From an uncultured bacterium (GTDB lineage Bacteria; Cyanobacteriota; Vampirovibrionia; Gastranaerophilales; Gastranaerophilaceae): DNA of 41,182 bases. This document shows positions 31,131 to 39,375 of this stretch, piece by piece. Location: contig CACXGY010000061.1 in assembly GCA_902767275.1 (NCBI GenBank), positions 1 to 41,182 of the forward strand. Direction: 5' to 3'. The notes beneath the pieces are model-generated. The model was not told the DNA's origin and did not search any database. It saw only the letters and a list, made by a program, of their open reading frames with translations. Each line of letters begins with the position of its first letter. The first letter of the stretch is position 1. Both the position numbers and the translations under genes were made by a program.

Positions 31131-32266
31131 AAATAACTCCTCTTAATCAAATCTTTCGTTTGTTCACGAATATCTTTATCAACTTCAAATATTTCATCAA
31201 TTGTTGGTTTTAAAACAGGCGAATGAGATGAATATATTTTTTCTGTAATATCATATATGTCGTAAAGTTTAATTTTCCCTTCTAAGAATGCAAAAACCGC
31301 TTCTTCATCGGCTCCGTTAAGAGCAACAGTTGCCGTACCTCCTATCTTACCTGCATCATAAGCAAGGTTTAAGAAAGGGAATTTTTTAAAATCAGGTTCA
31401 ATGAAATCTAATCTCGCGATTTCTGAGAAACTAAAACTTTTTGATTTAATTCCTTCAAATCTGTCAGGATAAGTAATTGCATATTGAATTGGAATATGCA
31501 TACTTGGTAATCCTAATTGAGCAATAACACTTCCGTCAACATATTCTATCGCCGAATGAACAATACTTTGCGGATGAACAACAACTTTTATTCTATCATA
31601 AGGCATATTAAACAAATGATGTGCTTCAATTATTTCTAACCCTTTATTCATAAGAGTTGCACTATCAACTGTTATTTTTCTGCCCATGTTCCAACGAGGG
31701 TGTGCCAGTGCTTGTTCTACGGTGGCAGATTTCATATCTTCTATTGTTTTATTTAAAAACGGGCCGCCTGAGGCTGTTATAATCAATCTGTCAACTTGAG
31801 AAATATCTTTTATACATTGATGTATTGCACAGTGTTCGCTATCAACAGGAATAATTGAAACCCCGTTTTGTTTTGCTAAATCCATGACAATATCACCTGC
31901 CATAACAAGAGTTTCTTTGTTTGCAAGGGCAATGTTTATTCCGTTTTTAATAGCGGTTAATGTCGGTTTCAACCCTATTTTACCTGACACGGCAACAAGT
32001 ATTATATCAACAGATTTATCGGAACAGATTTCTTCTAACCCTTCTGAGCCAAATAATACTTTTTTGCACCCGACAACTTTTTCCGGATTCTTTGATACGG
32101 ATACATATTCAGGTTTAAACTTAACTATCTGTTCATTTAATAAATCAACATTCCCTCCTGCAGAGAGTCCGACTATCTCAAATTTATCAGATAATTTTTC
32201 TATTACCTCCAGCGCTTGAGTTCCTATTGAACCTGTTGAACCTAAAATACTAATTCGTTTCTTCAT
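31115..32266 (-). CDS. dxr: 1-deoxy-D-xylulose 5-phosphate reductoisomerase
   Basis: A 383-residue enzyme of the MEP isoprenoid pathway that converts DXP to MEP with NADPH. ILGSTGSIGTQALEVI (6-21) binds the cofactor. NKETLVMAG, PVDSEHCAIHQC (metal and substrate contacts), TASGGPF and AHPRWNMGRKITVDSATLMNKGLEIIEAHHLF are signatures. The start has a TACAAT -10 box exactly 6 nt before the ATG and no ribosome site, so it appears leaderless. ruvA overlaps its 3' end. The neighbours are unrelated to isoprenoids. Confidence 0.97.
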   Translation of the reverse strand: MKKRISILGSTGSIGTQALEVIEKLSDKFEIVGLSAGGNVDLLNEQIVKFKPEYVSVSKNPEKVVGCKKVLFGSEGLEEICSDKSVDIILVAVSGKIGLKPTLTAIKNGINIALANKETLVMAGDIVMDLAKQNGVSIIPVDSEHCAIHQCIKDISQVDRLIITASGGPFLNKTIEDMKSATVEQALAHPRWNMGRKITVDSATLMNKGLEIIEAHHLFNMPYDRIKVVVHPQSIVHSAIEYVDGSVIAQLGLPSMHIPIQYAITYPDRFEGIKSKSFSFSEIARLDFIEPDFKKFPFLNLAYDAGKIGGTATVALNGADEEAVFAFLEGKIKLYDIYDITEKIYSSHSPVLKPTIDEIFEVDKDIREQTKDLIKRSYLCLSI

Positions 32267-32272
32267 ATATTA

Positions 32273-32278
32273 ATTGTA
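32273..32278 (-). promoter_or_regulatory. Leaderless-type promoter of dxr
   Basis: TACAAT on the reverse strand, separated from the ATG at 32266 by exactly 6 nt (32267-32272). No Shine-Dalgarno fits in the gap. A clear -35 is lacking. Confidence 0.5.
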
Positions 32279-32342
32279 CTTCAACAATAAAAATTTTTTC
32301 ATAAATCATGAACATGTATTTTACAAAAAGTAATCAATACTG

Positions 32343-33890
32343 TTATTTATTTTTATGTTTATGGTCGTGTTTGTCGCAATCCATTATGTTGTCAAAGTTG
32401 TTGATAATTTCTTCATCGTGATATTTTATTGCGTGTTCTGTTCTGTCATGTAAATCAATTAAGTGATAATGCATTGATATTTCTAAGTCAATGATTGCAA
32501 TATTATATCGATAGATAGAATTAACATAATCCTCCATTGATTTATTATACATATTTCTTGCATATATCAATTCAAGTTGGTCCATTTGTCCTTGTTTATA
32601 TCTTTCGATAGTTTTGCATAGTGCATCAGATGAAAGGAGAAGTTGTTCTTTTGATATAGGAATTTGAGCCTGAGTTTTGTTTACAATATTTAAGGCTTTT
32701 CTAACTTGAAAATATAAATCTTCTTTAAATTTATCAATTTCGGTTTTTGCGAGTTCAACCTGAGCGACACCACCTTTTATGCTATGTTTTAGATTCATAG
32801 CGTTCAAGTCTGCAGTTAAGTTTACTCCCACAGAAAGTTCATTATTGTTAAAATGATTTGTACTTAATCTCCCATATCCGACATTAGCACTTAATTCAGG
32901 AAAATAAGAACGTTTTATTGCTAACAGTGATTGTTCCATAGCATTTTTTGTTGATATTAAAACCTGCAAATCAGGACTGTTTTTATACGCAATATCTATG
33001 GCTTCTTCATAACTAAATTTTGGAATAAAATTTTCAGATTTACTTTGTTCTGCAGGTATTTTTACGGTTTTATTTTTTCGTATGAGTTTATATGGAAAAC
33101 AATATTTTCTATAATTATCATTAAATGATAGGGTTTCTTGTATTTTATAATCAGGAGCATTTAAAAAGTACATTGAATTATTTAAGTCTTCTTTTGCGTT
33201 TTTTAATTCGTCCTGTGCTTCTAAAATCTTATTCTTAATCTTTAGTTGTTCAATTTCAGCATTAAGTAAATCTATTCTGTTAGCCTTTCCTGAGTTAACC
33301 ATAGATTTTATATCATTGATTAGAATAGTATTTATATCTAAATCCATTTTTTGAGTTTCAAGGAGCGAATATGCTCTTAAGAGGGCATAATATTTAGTTT
33401 TTATAAAAAACACCGTAGAACATACACTGTCCATAAATTCGTATTCTGCCCCGATTTTGTAAAATTCTTCCATTTTAATATTAGCATTTGATCTGCCGAA
33501 ATCCCATATCATCTGCCTTAAAGATACTCCAACATTTGGAAGTTCTCTATATATGGAATGGAACTCTTTGTTGTTAGAATTATTAAGTTGTCCGTAACCG
33601 ACACCTGCTCCTATAGTAGGGAAATAAACTGATTTCGCAATTCCGACATTGCTTTTTGCTATATCAAGTGCATATTTTCGTTTTTTTATAACGGGACTGT
33701 TTTTAAGACCTATAGAAATACAATCTTGAATAGTAAGAACTGTTCCGTCAACGATTTCTTTAGGTGGTTTAGTTCCGTGATGACAAGTACAGCAATCACA
33801 ATGTTCCCCTTCGTGTGCGAATACGGAAACATTTATCCCGCATAAAAACAATAAAACTATTATGGCAAGTGTTAATTGAAATCTTTTCAT
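32343..33890 (-). CDS. TolC-like outer membrane efflux protein with Cys/His-rich ends
   Basis: A 515-residue outer-membrane efflux protein of the TolC/CusC type. A signal peptide (MKRFQLTLAIIVLLFLCGINVSVFA) is followed by a metal-like segment (HEGEHCDCCTCHHG, about 26-39). Two OEP repeats follow with long helical hairpins (from LTIQDCISIGLKNSPVIKKRKY and FSYEEAIDIAYKNSPDLQVLIS). The C-terminus is also His-rich (CDKHDHKHKNK). These ends hint at metal efflux, but no RND pump or adaptor gene is adjacent. A LuxR-type regulator lies 41 nt upstream in the same direction. AGGGAT directly before the ATG may act as ribosome site, and TATTTT lies 6 nt upstream. Confidence 0.87.
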   Translation of the reverse strand: MKRFQLTLAIIVLLFLCGINVSVFAHEGEHCDCCTCHHGTKPPKEIVDGTVLTIQDCISIGLKNSPVIKKRKYALDIAKSNVGIAKSVYFPTIGAGVGYGQLNNSNNKEFHSIYRELPNVGVSLRQMIWDFGRSNANIKMEEFYKIGAEYEFMDSVCSTVFFIKTKYYALLRAYSLLETQKMDLDINTILINDIKSMVNSGKANRIDLLNAEIEQLKIKNKILEAQDELKNAKEDLNNSMYFLNAPDYKIQETLSFNDNYRKYCFPYKLIRKNKTVKIPAEQSKSENFIPKFSYEEAIDIAYKNSPDLQVLISTKNAMEQSLLAIKRSYFPELSANVGYGRLSTNHFNNNELSVGVNLTADLNAMNLKHSIKGGVAQVELAKTEIDKFKEDLYFQVRKALNIVNKTQAQIPISKEQLLLSSDALCKTIERYKQGQMDQLELIYARNMYNKSMEDYVNSIYRYNIAIIDLEISMHYHLIDLHDRTEHAIKYHDEEIINNFDNIMDCDKHDHKHKNK

Positions 33891-33931
33891 ATCCCTAAAA
33901 TATTGTTCATATAAGGGATATGTTCCCCTTA

Positions 33932-34606
33932 TTAAACAAGTCCTTCTTTCACGGCTTTTACTGCTGCTTGTACTCTATCATTAACACACATCTTTTGCAA
34001 GATTGAACAAACGTGTGCTTTTGCAGTATGAACACTAACTATTAATTCTTTTGCAATTTCCGTGTTGCTTTTCCCTGCGACAAGATGTTTTAAAACTTCT
34101 TGTTCTCTTTCTGTTAGCGGAATTTTATTTTCCCCTGAATTATGTTCGTTCATTAGTTTAAAATTCTCTTGTTTAGGAAATGCTTTTAACACTTTTTTAC
34201 CAACTTCCGCATCAAGCCAGCACACACCTGTATATACATCTCTTATCACATCTGCCAATTTGACGGGGTCAATATCTTTCAGGCAATATCCTGTTGCACC
34301 CGATGTTAGTGTTGCTATTACTTCTTCTTCCCTGTCGTGTGAAGTTAAGGCAATAACTTTAATGTTTTTATTTAACTCTTGAATTTTGTTTATAGCCTCA
34401 ATCCCATTCATACCGGATAGTCCTAAATCCATTAATACAACATCAGGAGTGTATCTCTCTATTAATTTAAGACCGTCTTCTGCATTATCACTTTCTGCAA
34501 TAACATTTATATCTTCATTTTCGTTCAAGGCACATCTTAAACCGACTCTTGTAAGTTTAAAATCTTCAACAATAATTACTTTTATTTCTTTTGTTTTTGT
34601 TATCAT
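33932..34606 (-). CDS. NarL/FixJ (LuxR)-type response regulator
   Basis: A 224-residue two-component regulator. The receiver domain (about 8-125) has the acidic pair Glu14-Asp15, phospho-acceptor Asp60 in VVLMDLGL, the conserved Thr/Ser in ALTSHD and Lys in CLKDID. The C-terminal LuxR helix-turn-helix (about 158-220) reads LTEREQEVLKHLVAGKSNTEIAKELIVSVHTAKAHV. The start has AAAGGAG 7 nt upstream. It precedes the TolC-like gene by 41 nt, so it may control or be cotranscribed with it. No sensor kinase is adjacent. It is divergent from proB. Confidence 0.93.
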   Translation of the reverse strand: MITKTKEIKVIIVEDFKLTRVGLRCALNENEDINVIAESDNAEDGLKLIERYTPDVVLMDLGLSGMNGIEAINKIQELNKNIKVIALTSHDREEEVIATLTSGATGYCLKDIDPVKLADVIRDVYTGVCWLDAEVGKKVLKAFPKQENFKLMNEHNSGENKIPLTEREQEVLKHLVAGKSNTEIAKELIVSVHTAKAHVCSILQKMCVNDRVQAAVKAVKEGLV

Positions 34607-34747
34607 TTTTATCTCCTTTATTTTACTTTTGATTAGATTATAAAACTTGAATAATCTAATGATATTAGCCAGTTTGGCAATATATTTGCGATTTACAATA
34701 TCTTATTTTCCCCTGTTTAAAAATTTATAGTTGTTAAAAATTCAATC

Positions 34748-34776
34748 TTAACTAATCTGATATTTTAGTGTAGAAT
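34748..34776 (+). promoter_or_regulatory. Leaderless-type promoter of proB
   Basis: TTAACT (34748-34753), a 17-bp spacer and TAGAAT (34771-34776) preceded by TG. The ATG at 34783 is exactly 6 nt downstream, with no ribosome-binding site. Confidence 0.55.
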
Positions 34777-34782
34777 TATTGT

Positions 34783-35925
34783 ATGAACAGAAAAGAATTT
34801 TTAGATGTTAAACGAATAGTAATAAAACTCGGTACAAATGTTTTGAGAAATGAAAATGGAGATGTTGCATTATCTCGGATATATTCATATATTGAAAGCA
34901 TTTGTAAATTAGTAAAATCAGGAAAAGAAGTAGTTCTTGTAACCTCCGGTGCAGTAGGACTGGGTAAGAAAAAATTGAGTTTGCCGAATACAGACGGAGT
35001 GGCACTGAAACAGGCATGTGCCGCAATCGGACAAGGGAATTTGATGTCACTTTATGAGGAAGGTTTTGATACTTATGGTGTCGTAACAGGGCAAATTTTG
35101 CTTACTCAGGATGATTTTTCTCAGCGTAAAAAGTATCTTAGTCTTAGAACTATATTGAATAAGTTACTGGAAATGGGTGCAGTTCCTATTATAAACCAAA
35201 ATGATACAGTGACTGTTATTGAAGGATTAGATGATTCGTTAGAACAAGTTCAAATGTGTTTTACCGATAATGATAAGTTGTCTGCATTAGTATCAAGTGC
35301 ATTAGATACAGATTTATTATTAATACTTTCTGACGTAGACGGGTTATATGATTCAAACCCTAAAGAGAATCCAAAAGCAAAGATTATAACGGAATTGAAC
35401 GGGGTGTCCAAAGAGGTAATGGCTATGGGCACAGATGCTTCAGAAGGCGGCAGAGGCGGTATGCGAACAAAATTAGAGGCAGCAAGAATCGTTACTCGTG
35501 GCGGCGGAAGGGTATTGATTGCTAACGGAAAAATTCCGTATATTATTGATAAGTTATTTAATTATGAAGAATACGGTACAACCTTCACTCCGGATGAAGA
35601 TTTAGCAGAAAAGAAACGTTGGATTGGATATTCTACAAACATTATCGGGCATGTTATAGTTAATGATGGTGCTAAAAAGGCTATGTTGGAAAAAGATTCG
35701 AGTTTATTGCCGATTGGGGTTGTAAAAATAGAAAATGACTTTAAAAAAGGAGAAGTTGTTTCAATTCTTGATGAAAAAGGGGTTGAATTTGCAAGAGGTA
35801 TCGTTAATTATAACGCTGATGATTGTAAACGTATTATAGGTAGTCATTCTAAAGAGATTCTTAATTTATTAGGGTTTAAAAACTATGATGCTATAATAAC
35901 CCGAGATTATATAACTATTTTATAA
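34783..35925 (+). CDS. proB: Glutamate 5-kinase
   Basis: A 380-residue enzyme catalysing the first step of proline synthesis, ATP-dependent phosphorylation of glutamate. The amino-acid kinase domain (about 8-255) has VIKLGTNVL, VLVTSGAVGLG, INQNDTV, FTDNDKLSALVSSALDTDLLLILSDVDGLYDSNP and GRGGMRTKLEAARI. The C-terminal ~100 residues form the PUA domain (VNDGAKKAMLEKDSSLLPIGVVKI). Length fits the PUA-containing form. proA is not adjacent. The start follows a -10 box by 6 nt, so the message is likely leaderless. Confidence 0.96.
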   Translation: MNRKEFLDVKRIVIKLGTNVLRNENGDVALSRIYSYIESICKLVKSGKEVVLVTSGAVGLGKKKLSLPNTDGVALKQACAAIGQGNLMSLYEEGFDTYGVVTGQILLTQDDFSQRKKYLSLRTILNKLLEMGAVPIINQNDTVTVIEGLDDSLEQVQMCFTDNDKLSALVSSALDTDLLLILSDVDGLYDSNPKENPKAKIITELNGVSKEVMAMGTDASEGGRGGMRTKLEAARIVTRGGGRVLIANGKIPYIIDKLFNYEEYGTTFTPDEDLAEKKRWIGYSTNIIGHVIVNDGAKKAMLEKDSSLLPIGVVKIENDFKKGEVVSILDEKGVEFARGIVNYNADDCKRIIGSHSKEILNLLGFKNYDAIITRDYITIL

Positions 35926-35935
35926 AAATTGAGTG

Positions 35936-35941
35936 TATAAT
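35936..35941 (+). promoter_or_regulatory. Leaderless-type promoter inside the proB-35948 gap
   Basis: A perfect TATAAT preceded by TG lies between the proB stop and the next gene. The ATG at 35948 follows after exactly 6 nt. The box would be read through as codons if the GTG at 35933 were used, which argues for the ATG. Confidence 0.6.
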
Positions 35942-35947
35942 ATTGGT

Positions 35948-37081
35948 ATGAAGAAGATACTATCGTTGTTTATATTGGTGTGTTTTTTGATATGTCCGAC
36001 AACAGTATATGCGGATGTATTGAAAGGTGGTGTTCAGGAAAATATAGATTTTCATTTACCTGACGAGATATACACAGGCGAATATAAAGAAATAGATACA
36101 AAAGAAGTTATAGAAATGACAGTCGATCAAGTAATAGATGGTAATCTTTCTATAGAGGGGGATGAATTTTTTGCCAAAGTAACAGGAGATGTAGGTAAAA
36201 ACGGAGTAGTGCTGCCAAAAGGTACAGTTGCTCATGGCGTAATTACACAGACACAGGAAGCAAAAAGATTGGGTCGAGACGGATATGTCAGTCTAAAATT
36301 CGATTATTTGGTAACACCTGACGGTCGTCACATTCCTATAGAAGGTGGAGTATCCTCAAAAATGCATCCTATAAAACAGTTTGGTAAAATAGTTGCAACA
36401 GATGTAGGATATACTGCAGTCGGTGGAGTTGCCGGTGGGTGGGTTGCATTGAATACTTTAGGTATAGAGGCGGCTATAGCATCTCATGGATATACTGTTG
36501 CAGGAGGGGCTGCTATAGGCGGTACAATAGGACTTGTTATGTCTTTGTATAGAAAAGGTAAAAATGCTCTTATCGCTCCGGGAGATCAAATTAAAATCAG
36601 ATTAAAAGCACCTGTCGAGTTGCCTGTTTATCGAGATGAAGCATTAAAACAAGAAGAAATAGAATATCCGGGGTTCACTGTTCATATTACAAATGTTCAA
36701 TATGTGAAAGATCCGTTCGGAGAGCCAAATACTCTCGCTCTTACTATCAGAGTTGAAAATCTTTCAGATAAAACTTTTGCCGGCATGGATACAACTCTTA
36801 CAAATGATTATAAGCAGGTTTTTTATCCATCTGTTTTTGAAGATTCTTCTATGTTTTTTACTCAAATTAAACCCGGCGACAGAATTATCGGTAAAATGTA
36901 TTTTCCTGTCAATAACTTAAAAGGTACGTATTGGTTAACTTTTTATGACAGATATACCAAAAAAGAACTTGCTAAAGTTTCATTAGATAATGCATATAAA
37001 GGTGTGTCTTCAAAAACTAAAAAGAAGAATGAACGGGTAAGAAAAAAGACAGGAAATTTTTACAGAAAAAGAGAAGTATAA
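35948..37081 (+). CDS. Exported orphan with glycine-rich segment and Ig-like C-terminus
   Basis: A 377-residue protein with a signal peptide (MKKILSLFILVCFLICPTTVYAD). The segment at about 65-125 (AKVTGDVGKNGVVLPKGTVAHGVITQTQEAKR..) resembles the beta-barrel fold of VirB10/TrbI-type proteins, though this is by appearance only. A glycine/alanine-rich hydrophobic stretch (about 145-195) may be a membrane or glycine-zipper helix. The last part (GFTVHITNVQYV onward to about 355) has a telokin/Ig-like beta-sandwich pattern, and the tail is very basic. The ATG at 35948 is chosen over the GTG at 35933. The function is unknown. Confidence 0.7.
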   Translation: MKKILSLFILVCFLICPTTVYADVLKGGVQENIDFHLPDEIYTGEYKEIDTKEVIEMTVDQVIDGNLSIEGDEFFAKVTGDVGKNGVVLPKGTVAHGVITQTQEAKRLGRDGYVSLKFDYLVTPDGRHIPIEGGVSSKMHPIKQFGKIVATDVGYTAVGGVAGGWVALNTLGIEAAIASHGYTVAGGAAIGGTIGLVMSLYRKGKNALIAPGDQIKIRLKAPVELPVYRDEALKQEEIEYPGFTVHITNVQYVKDPFGEPNTLALTIRVENLSDKTFAGMDTTLTNDYKQVFYPSVFEDSSMFFTQIKPGDRIIGKMYFPVNNLKGTYWLTFYDRYTKKELAKVSLDNAYKGVSSKTKKKNERVRKKTGNFYRKREV

Positions 37082-37112
37082 AAAAGGCTTGCATCTTGCA
37101 AGCCTTTTTTTT
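37081..37112. terminator. Bidirectional terminator between convergent genes
   Basis: GGCTTGCA-TCT-TGCAAGCC (37086-37104) is flanked by an A-run on the left and a T-run on the right, so it works on both strands. It separates the exported orphan at 35948 from the reverse gene ending at 37111. Confidence 0.92.
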
Positions 37113-37467
37113 ATAACATATTTTTTCTCATTCTTTCTTTCGCTTTTTCTAAAGATTTTAGTCTTGATTCAGATTGCTTCAATTGTTTCTTTAAAGTTTT
37201 GCGTTCGGTTTTTAAAGTTGCATATTGAGCATCGACATCTGCAAATTTAGTTTTTAAATCAAGTAATTGGTTTCTGATTTCAGTTTGAGCATTGTCGATT
37301 TGAACAATAGCATTTTGTATTTTAGTGTTCCCTAACTCCTCAGCAGTTGTTTGAACTGTTGTTTGTTGTGCAGTTGCATCACTAACTTTTATAGGAGTAA
37401 AAATACCATTAGCAAATGCTCCTGTCGAAGCAAATAAAATAATTGTTGTTAAAATTGTCTTTTTCAT
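37111..37467 (-). CDS. Small exported coiled-coil protein
   Basis: A 118-residue protein with a signal peptide (MKKTILTTIILFASTGAFA). The rest, from about residue 45, is a lysine-rich coiled coil (IDNAQTEIRNQLLDLKTKFADVDAQ and on to the C-terminus). The start has an AAGGAGAGG site. It resembles small periplasmic chaperone- or lipoprotein-like helical proteins but belongs to no family I can name. The neighbours are the RpaA-like regulator upstream on the same strand (93-nt gap) and a bidirectional terminator downstream. Confidence 0.75.
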   Translation of the reverse strand: MKKTILTTIILFASTGAFANGIFTPIKVSDATAQQTTVQTTAEELGNTKIQNAIVQIDNAQTEIRNQLLDLKTKFADVDAQYATLKTERKTLKKQLKQSESRLKSLEKAKERMRKNML

Positions 37468-37560
37468 ATCTATCCTCTCCTTGAGTAATGACTATGAATA
37501 TATATTATACTATTTTCGCTTCAAAACCAATAATGTCGTGTAAAAAATCATATATTAAGA

Positions 37561-38262
37561 CTAGATATTAAGTTTATATCCACCGCCGTATATTGTTTCA
37601 ATATATTTTTTGCCGTCAGATATTTTATCAATTTTAGTTCTCAGGTGTCTTATATGTACACGAATAGTTTCTATATCATCATCAGGTTCATATCCCCATA
37701 TATCTTTGAGTAGTTTTTTTGAGGATACCATGTTTCCGTGATTTTGAAACAGGATATAAAAGATTTCAAATTCTATAGGGGTAAGTTTTGCAATGCTTTC
37801 GTTTATTTTTACAGAATAACTTTCAGGAAGAAGGGTTATTTCATTAACGACAAGTAACTCTTTTGTAGCCATAGATTCAGGTATTTTTTTTGAGCGTTTC
37901 AACAATGCTCGGACTCTAACTTGAAGTTCTTCCATTTCAAACGGTTTTACCAAATAATCATCAACTCCAATGTCAAACCCCCTTACTTTATCATTTAATT
38001 CTGATAAGGCAGTAAGCATAAGAATTGGAGTATCTTTAGTTGTATTATTTTGACGAATTCTTTGAGCAACAGTGTAACCGTCGACTTCCGGCATCATAAC
38101 ATCAAGAATAACTAAGTCAGGTAATTCTTGTTTTGCAACAGCAAATCCGGTTGTTCCTTCAAATGCCTGAACAACTATGTAGCCTTGTAGTTCAAGGTTA
38201 ACTTTAATTAATTCGTTTATTGCTATGTCATCATCAACGACAAGTATTTTTCCCAGTGCCAT
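37561..38262 (-). CDS. OmpR-type response regulator, RpaA-like
   Basis: A 233-residue regulator. The receiver domain (about 4-120) has Asp10-Asp12, phospho-acceptor Asp54 in VILDVMMP, Thr84 in MLTALS and Lys106 in LVKPFE. The winged-helix output domain (about 135-233) contains WGYEPDDDIETIRVHIRHL. From memory this is nearly identical to cyanobacterial RpaA (circadian output regulator), as is VRALLKR-KKIP before the linker. Orthology should be tested; RpaB and other OmpR types are the alternatives. No sasA or kai gene is in view. The start follows TATAAT (complement of 38269-38274) by exactly 6 nt, so it is probably leaderless. Divergent from oppD. Confidence 0.9.
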   Translation of the reverse strand: MALGKILVVDDDIAINELIKVNLELQGYIVVQAFEGTTGFAVAKQELPDLVILDVMMPEVDGYTVAQRIRQNNTTKDTPILMLTALSELNDKVRGFDIGVDDYLVKPFEMEELQVRVRALLKRSKKIPESMATKELLVVNEITLLPESYSVKINESIAKLTPIEFEIFYILFQNHGNMVSSKKLLKDIWGYEPDDDIETIRVHIRHLRTKIDKISDGKKYIETIYGGGYKLNI

Positions 38263-38268
38263 ATTCTT

Positions 38269-38274
38269 ATTATA
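38269..38274 (-). promoter_or_regulatory. Leaderless-type promoter of the rpaA-like gene
   Basis: A perfect TATAAT on the reverse strand, 6 nt before the ATG at 38262. TTGCAT lies 18 bp further upstream as a weak -35. There is no Shine-Dalgarno. Confidence 0.6.
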
Positions 38275-38323
38275 GTATCAACAAATTTATATATGCAAGT
38301 GTTAAAAATAGTCTGTAGAACTA

Positions 38324-38351
38324 TTCACATGCTCTGAATTTATTGTAAAAT
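38324..38351 (+). promoter_or_regulatory. Leaderless-type promoter of the oppD-like gene
   Basis: TTCACA (38324-38329, 5 of 6 to TTGACA), a 16-bp spacer and TAAAAT (38346-38351) preceded by TG. The ATG at 38358 is exactly 6 nt downstream. Together with the rpaA-like promoter it makes a compact divergent pair within 95 bp. Confidence 0.6.
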
Positions 38352-38357
38352 AACAGT

Positions 38358-39311
38358 ATGGCAGTTCTTGATATAAAAAATTTGAATTTATCATTCAGAA
38401 CGGAAAGCGGAATTTGTCCAACATTGTATGACGTGTCATTGTCATTAAAAAAGGGAGAGTTGCATGCTCTGGTCGGAGAATCAGGTTGTGGGAAAACAAT
38501 GACTGCAATGAGCATAATACGACTATTACCTAAAAATGCAATAATCACATCCGGAGAAATAAAATTTGATAATAAAAATCTTTTAGAACTAAGGGAGCCT
38601 GAATTAAGAAATATAAGAGGAAATGAGATAGCACTGATTCCGCAAGACCCTATGACATCATTGAATCCGTTATATACGATAGGTAATCAGTTGTTTGAAG
38701 TGATTAATAAATCAAAAACAATGTCTGAGTCTGATTCCAGAAAAAAAGCAATAGAAGTATTATCAATGGTAAAAATACCGTCACCGAGTGAGAAGTTGGA
38801 GGTTTATCCTCATGAATTATCAGGCGGAATGAAGCAGAGGGTTATTATAGCCATGGCATTAGCAACGAATGCGAAAATAATTATAGCGGATGAGCCTACA
38901 ACAGCCTTAGATGTTACTATACAGGCACAAATAATGAAGATTTTAAATGATATAAAAAAAGAATTCGGAACTACAATTCTTTTAATATCGCATGATTTAG
39001 GTTTAGTTGGCGAGTATGCAGATGAAGTATCGGTTATGTATTCAGGCAGAGTTGTTGAAAATGCAAAAAAAGATGAATTCTTTTCTAATATAATTCATCC
39101 GTATTCAAAGGCTTTAATGGAAGCCCTTCCTGCAAATTCAACAGGGAATGTTCTTAAAACAATTGTAGGACAGCCGCCTTCAATACATGAAAGAATAGAG
39201 GGATGCAGATTTTCTCCACGTTGTCCTATATGTGATAGTGAGGTATGTAAAAAAATTCCTGTATTGGCAGATAGAGGCAATAATCATTTTGTGGCTTGTC
39301 ATAAGGTTTAG
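38358..39311 (+). CDS. Oligopeptide/dipeptide ABC transporter ATP-binding protein (OppD/DppD-like)
   Basis: A 317-residue ABC ATPase. Walker A GESGCGKT (about 38-45), Q-loop in LIPQDPMTSLNP, signature LSGGMKQR, Walker B IIIADEPTTALD and the H-loop LLISHDLG are intact. The C-terminal oligopeptide-transporter extension has GCRFSPRCPICDSEVC, the cysteine motif of OppD/DppD that can bind an Fe-S cluster. Partners (oppF, permeases, binding protein) are not in the window, so the gene stands alone. Leaderless-type promoter. A YajQ-family gene follows after 64 nt. Confidence 0.92.
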   Translation: MAVLDIKNLNLSFRTESGICPTLYDVSLSLKKGELHALVGESGCGKTMTAMSIIRLLPKNAIITSGEIKFDNKNLLELREPELRNIRGNEIALIPQDPMTSLNPLYTIGNQLFEVINKSKTMSESDSRKKAIEVLSMVKIPSPSEKLEVYPHELSGGMKQRVIIAMALATNAKIIIADEPTTALDVTIQAQIMKILNDIKKEFGTTILLISHDLGLVGEYADEVSVMYSGRVVENAKKDEFFSNIIHPYSKALMEALPANSTGNVLKTIVGQPPSIHERIEGCRFSPRCPICDSEVCKKIPVLADRGNNHFVACHKV

Positions 39312-39375
39312 ATTTTCATTTTGTATTTTTGATTGTTTCGGTTAAGATTATATAAAAAATGAAAGGAGTGTTCCT

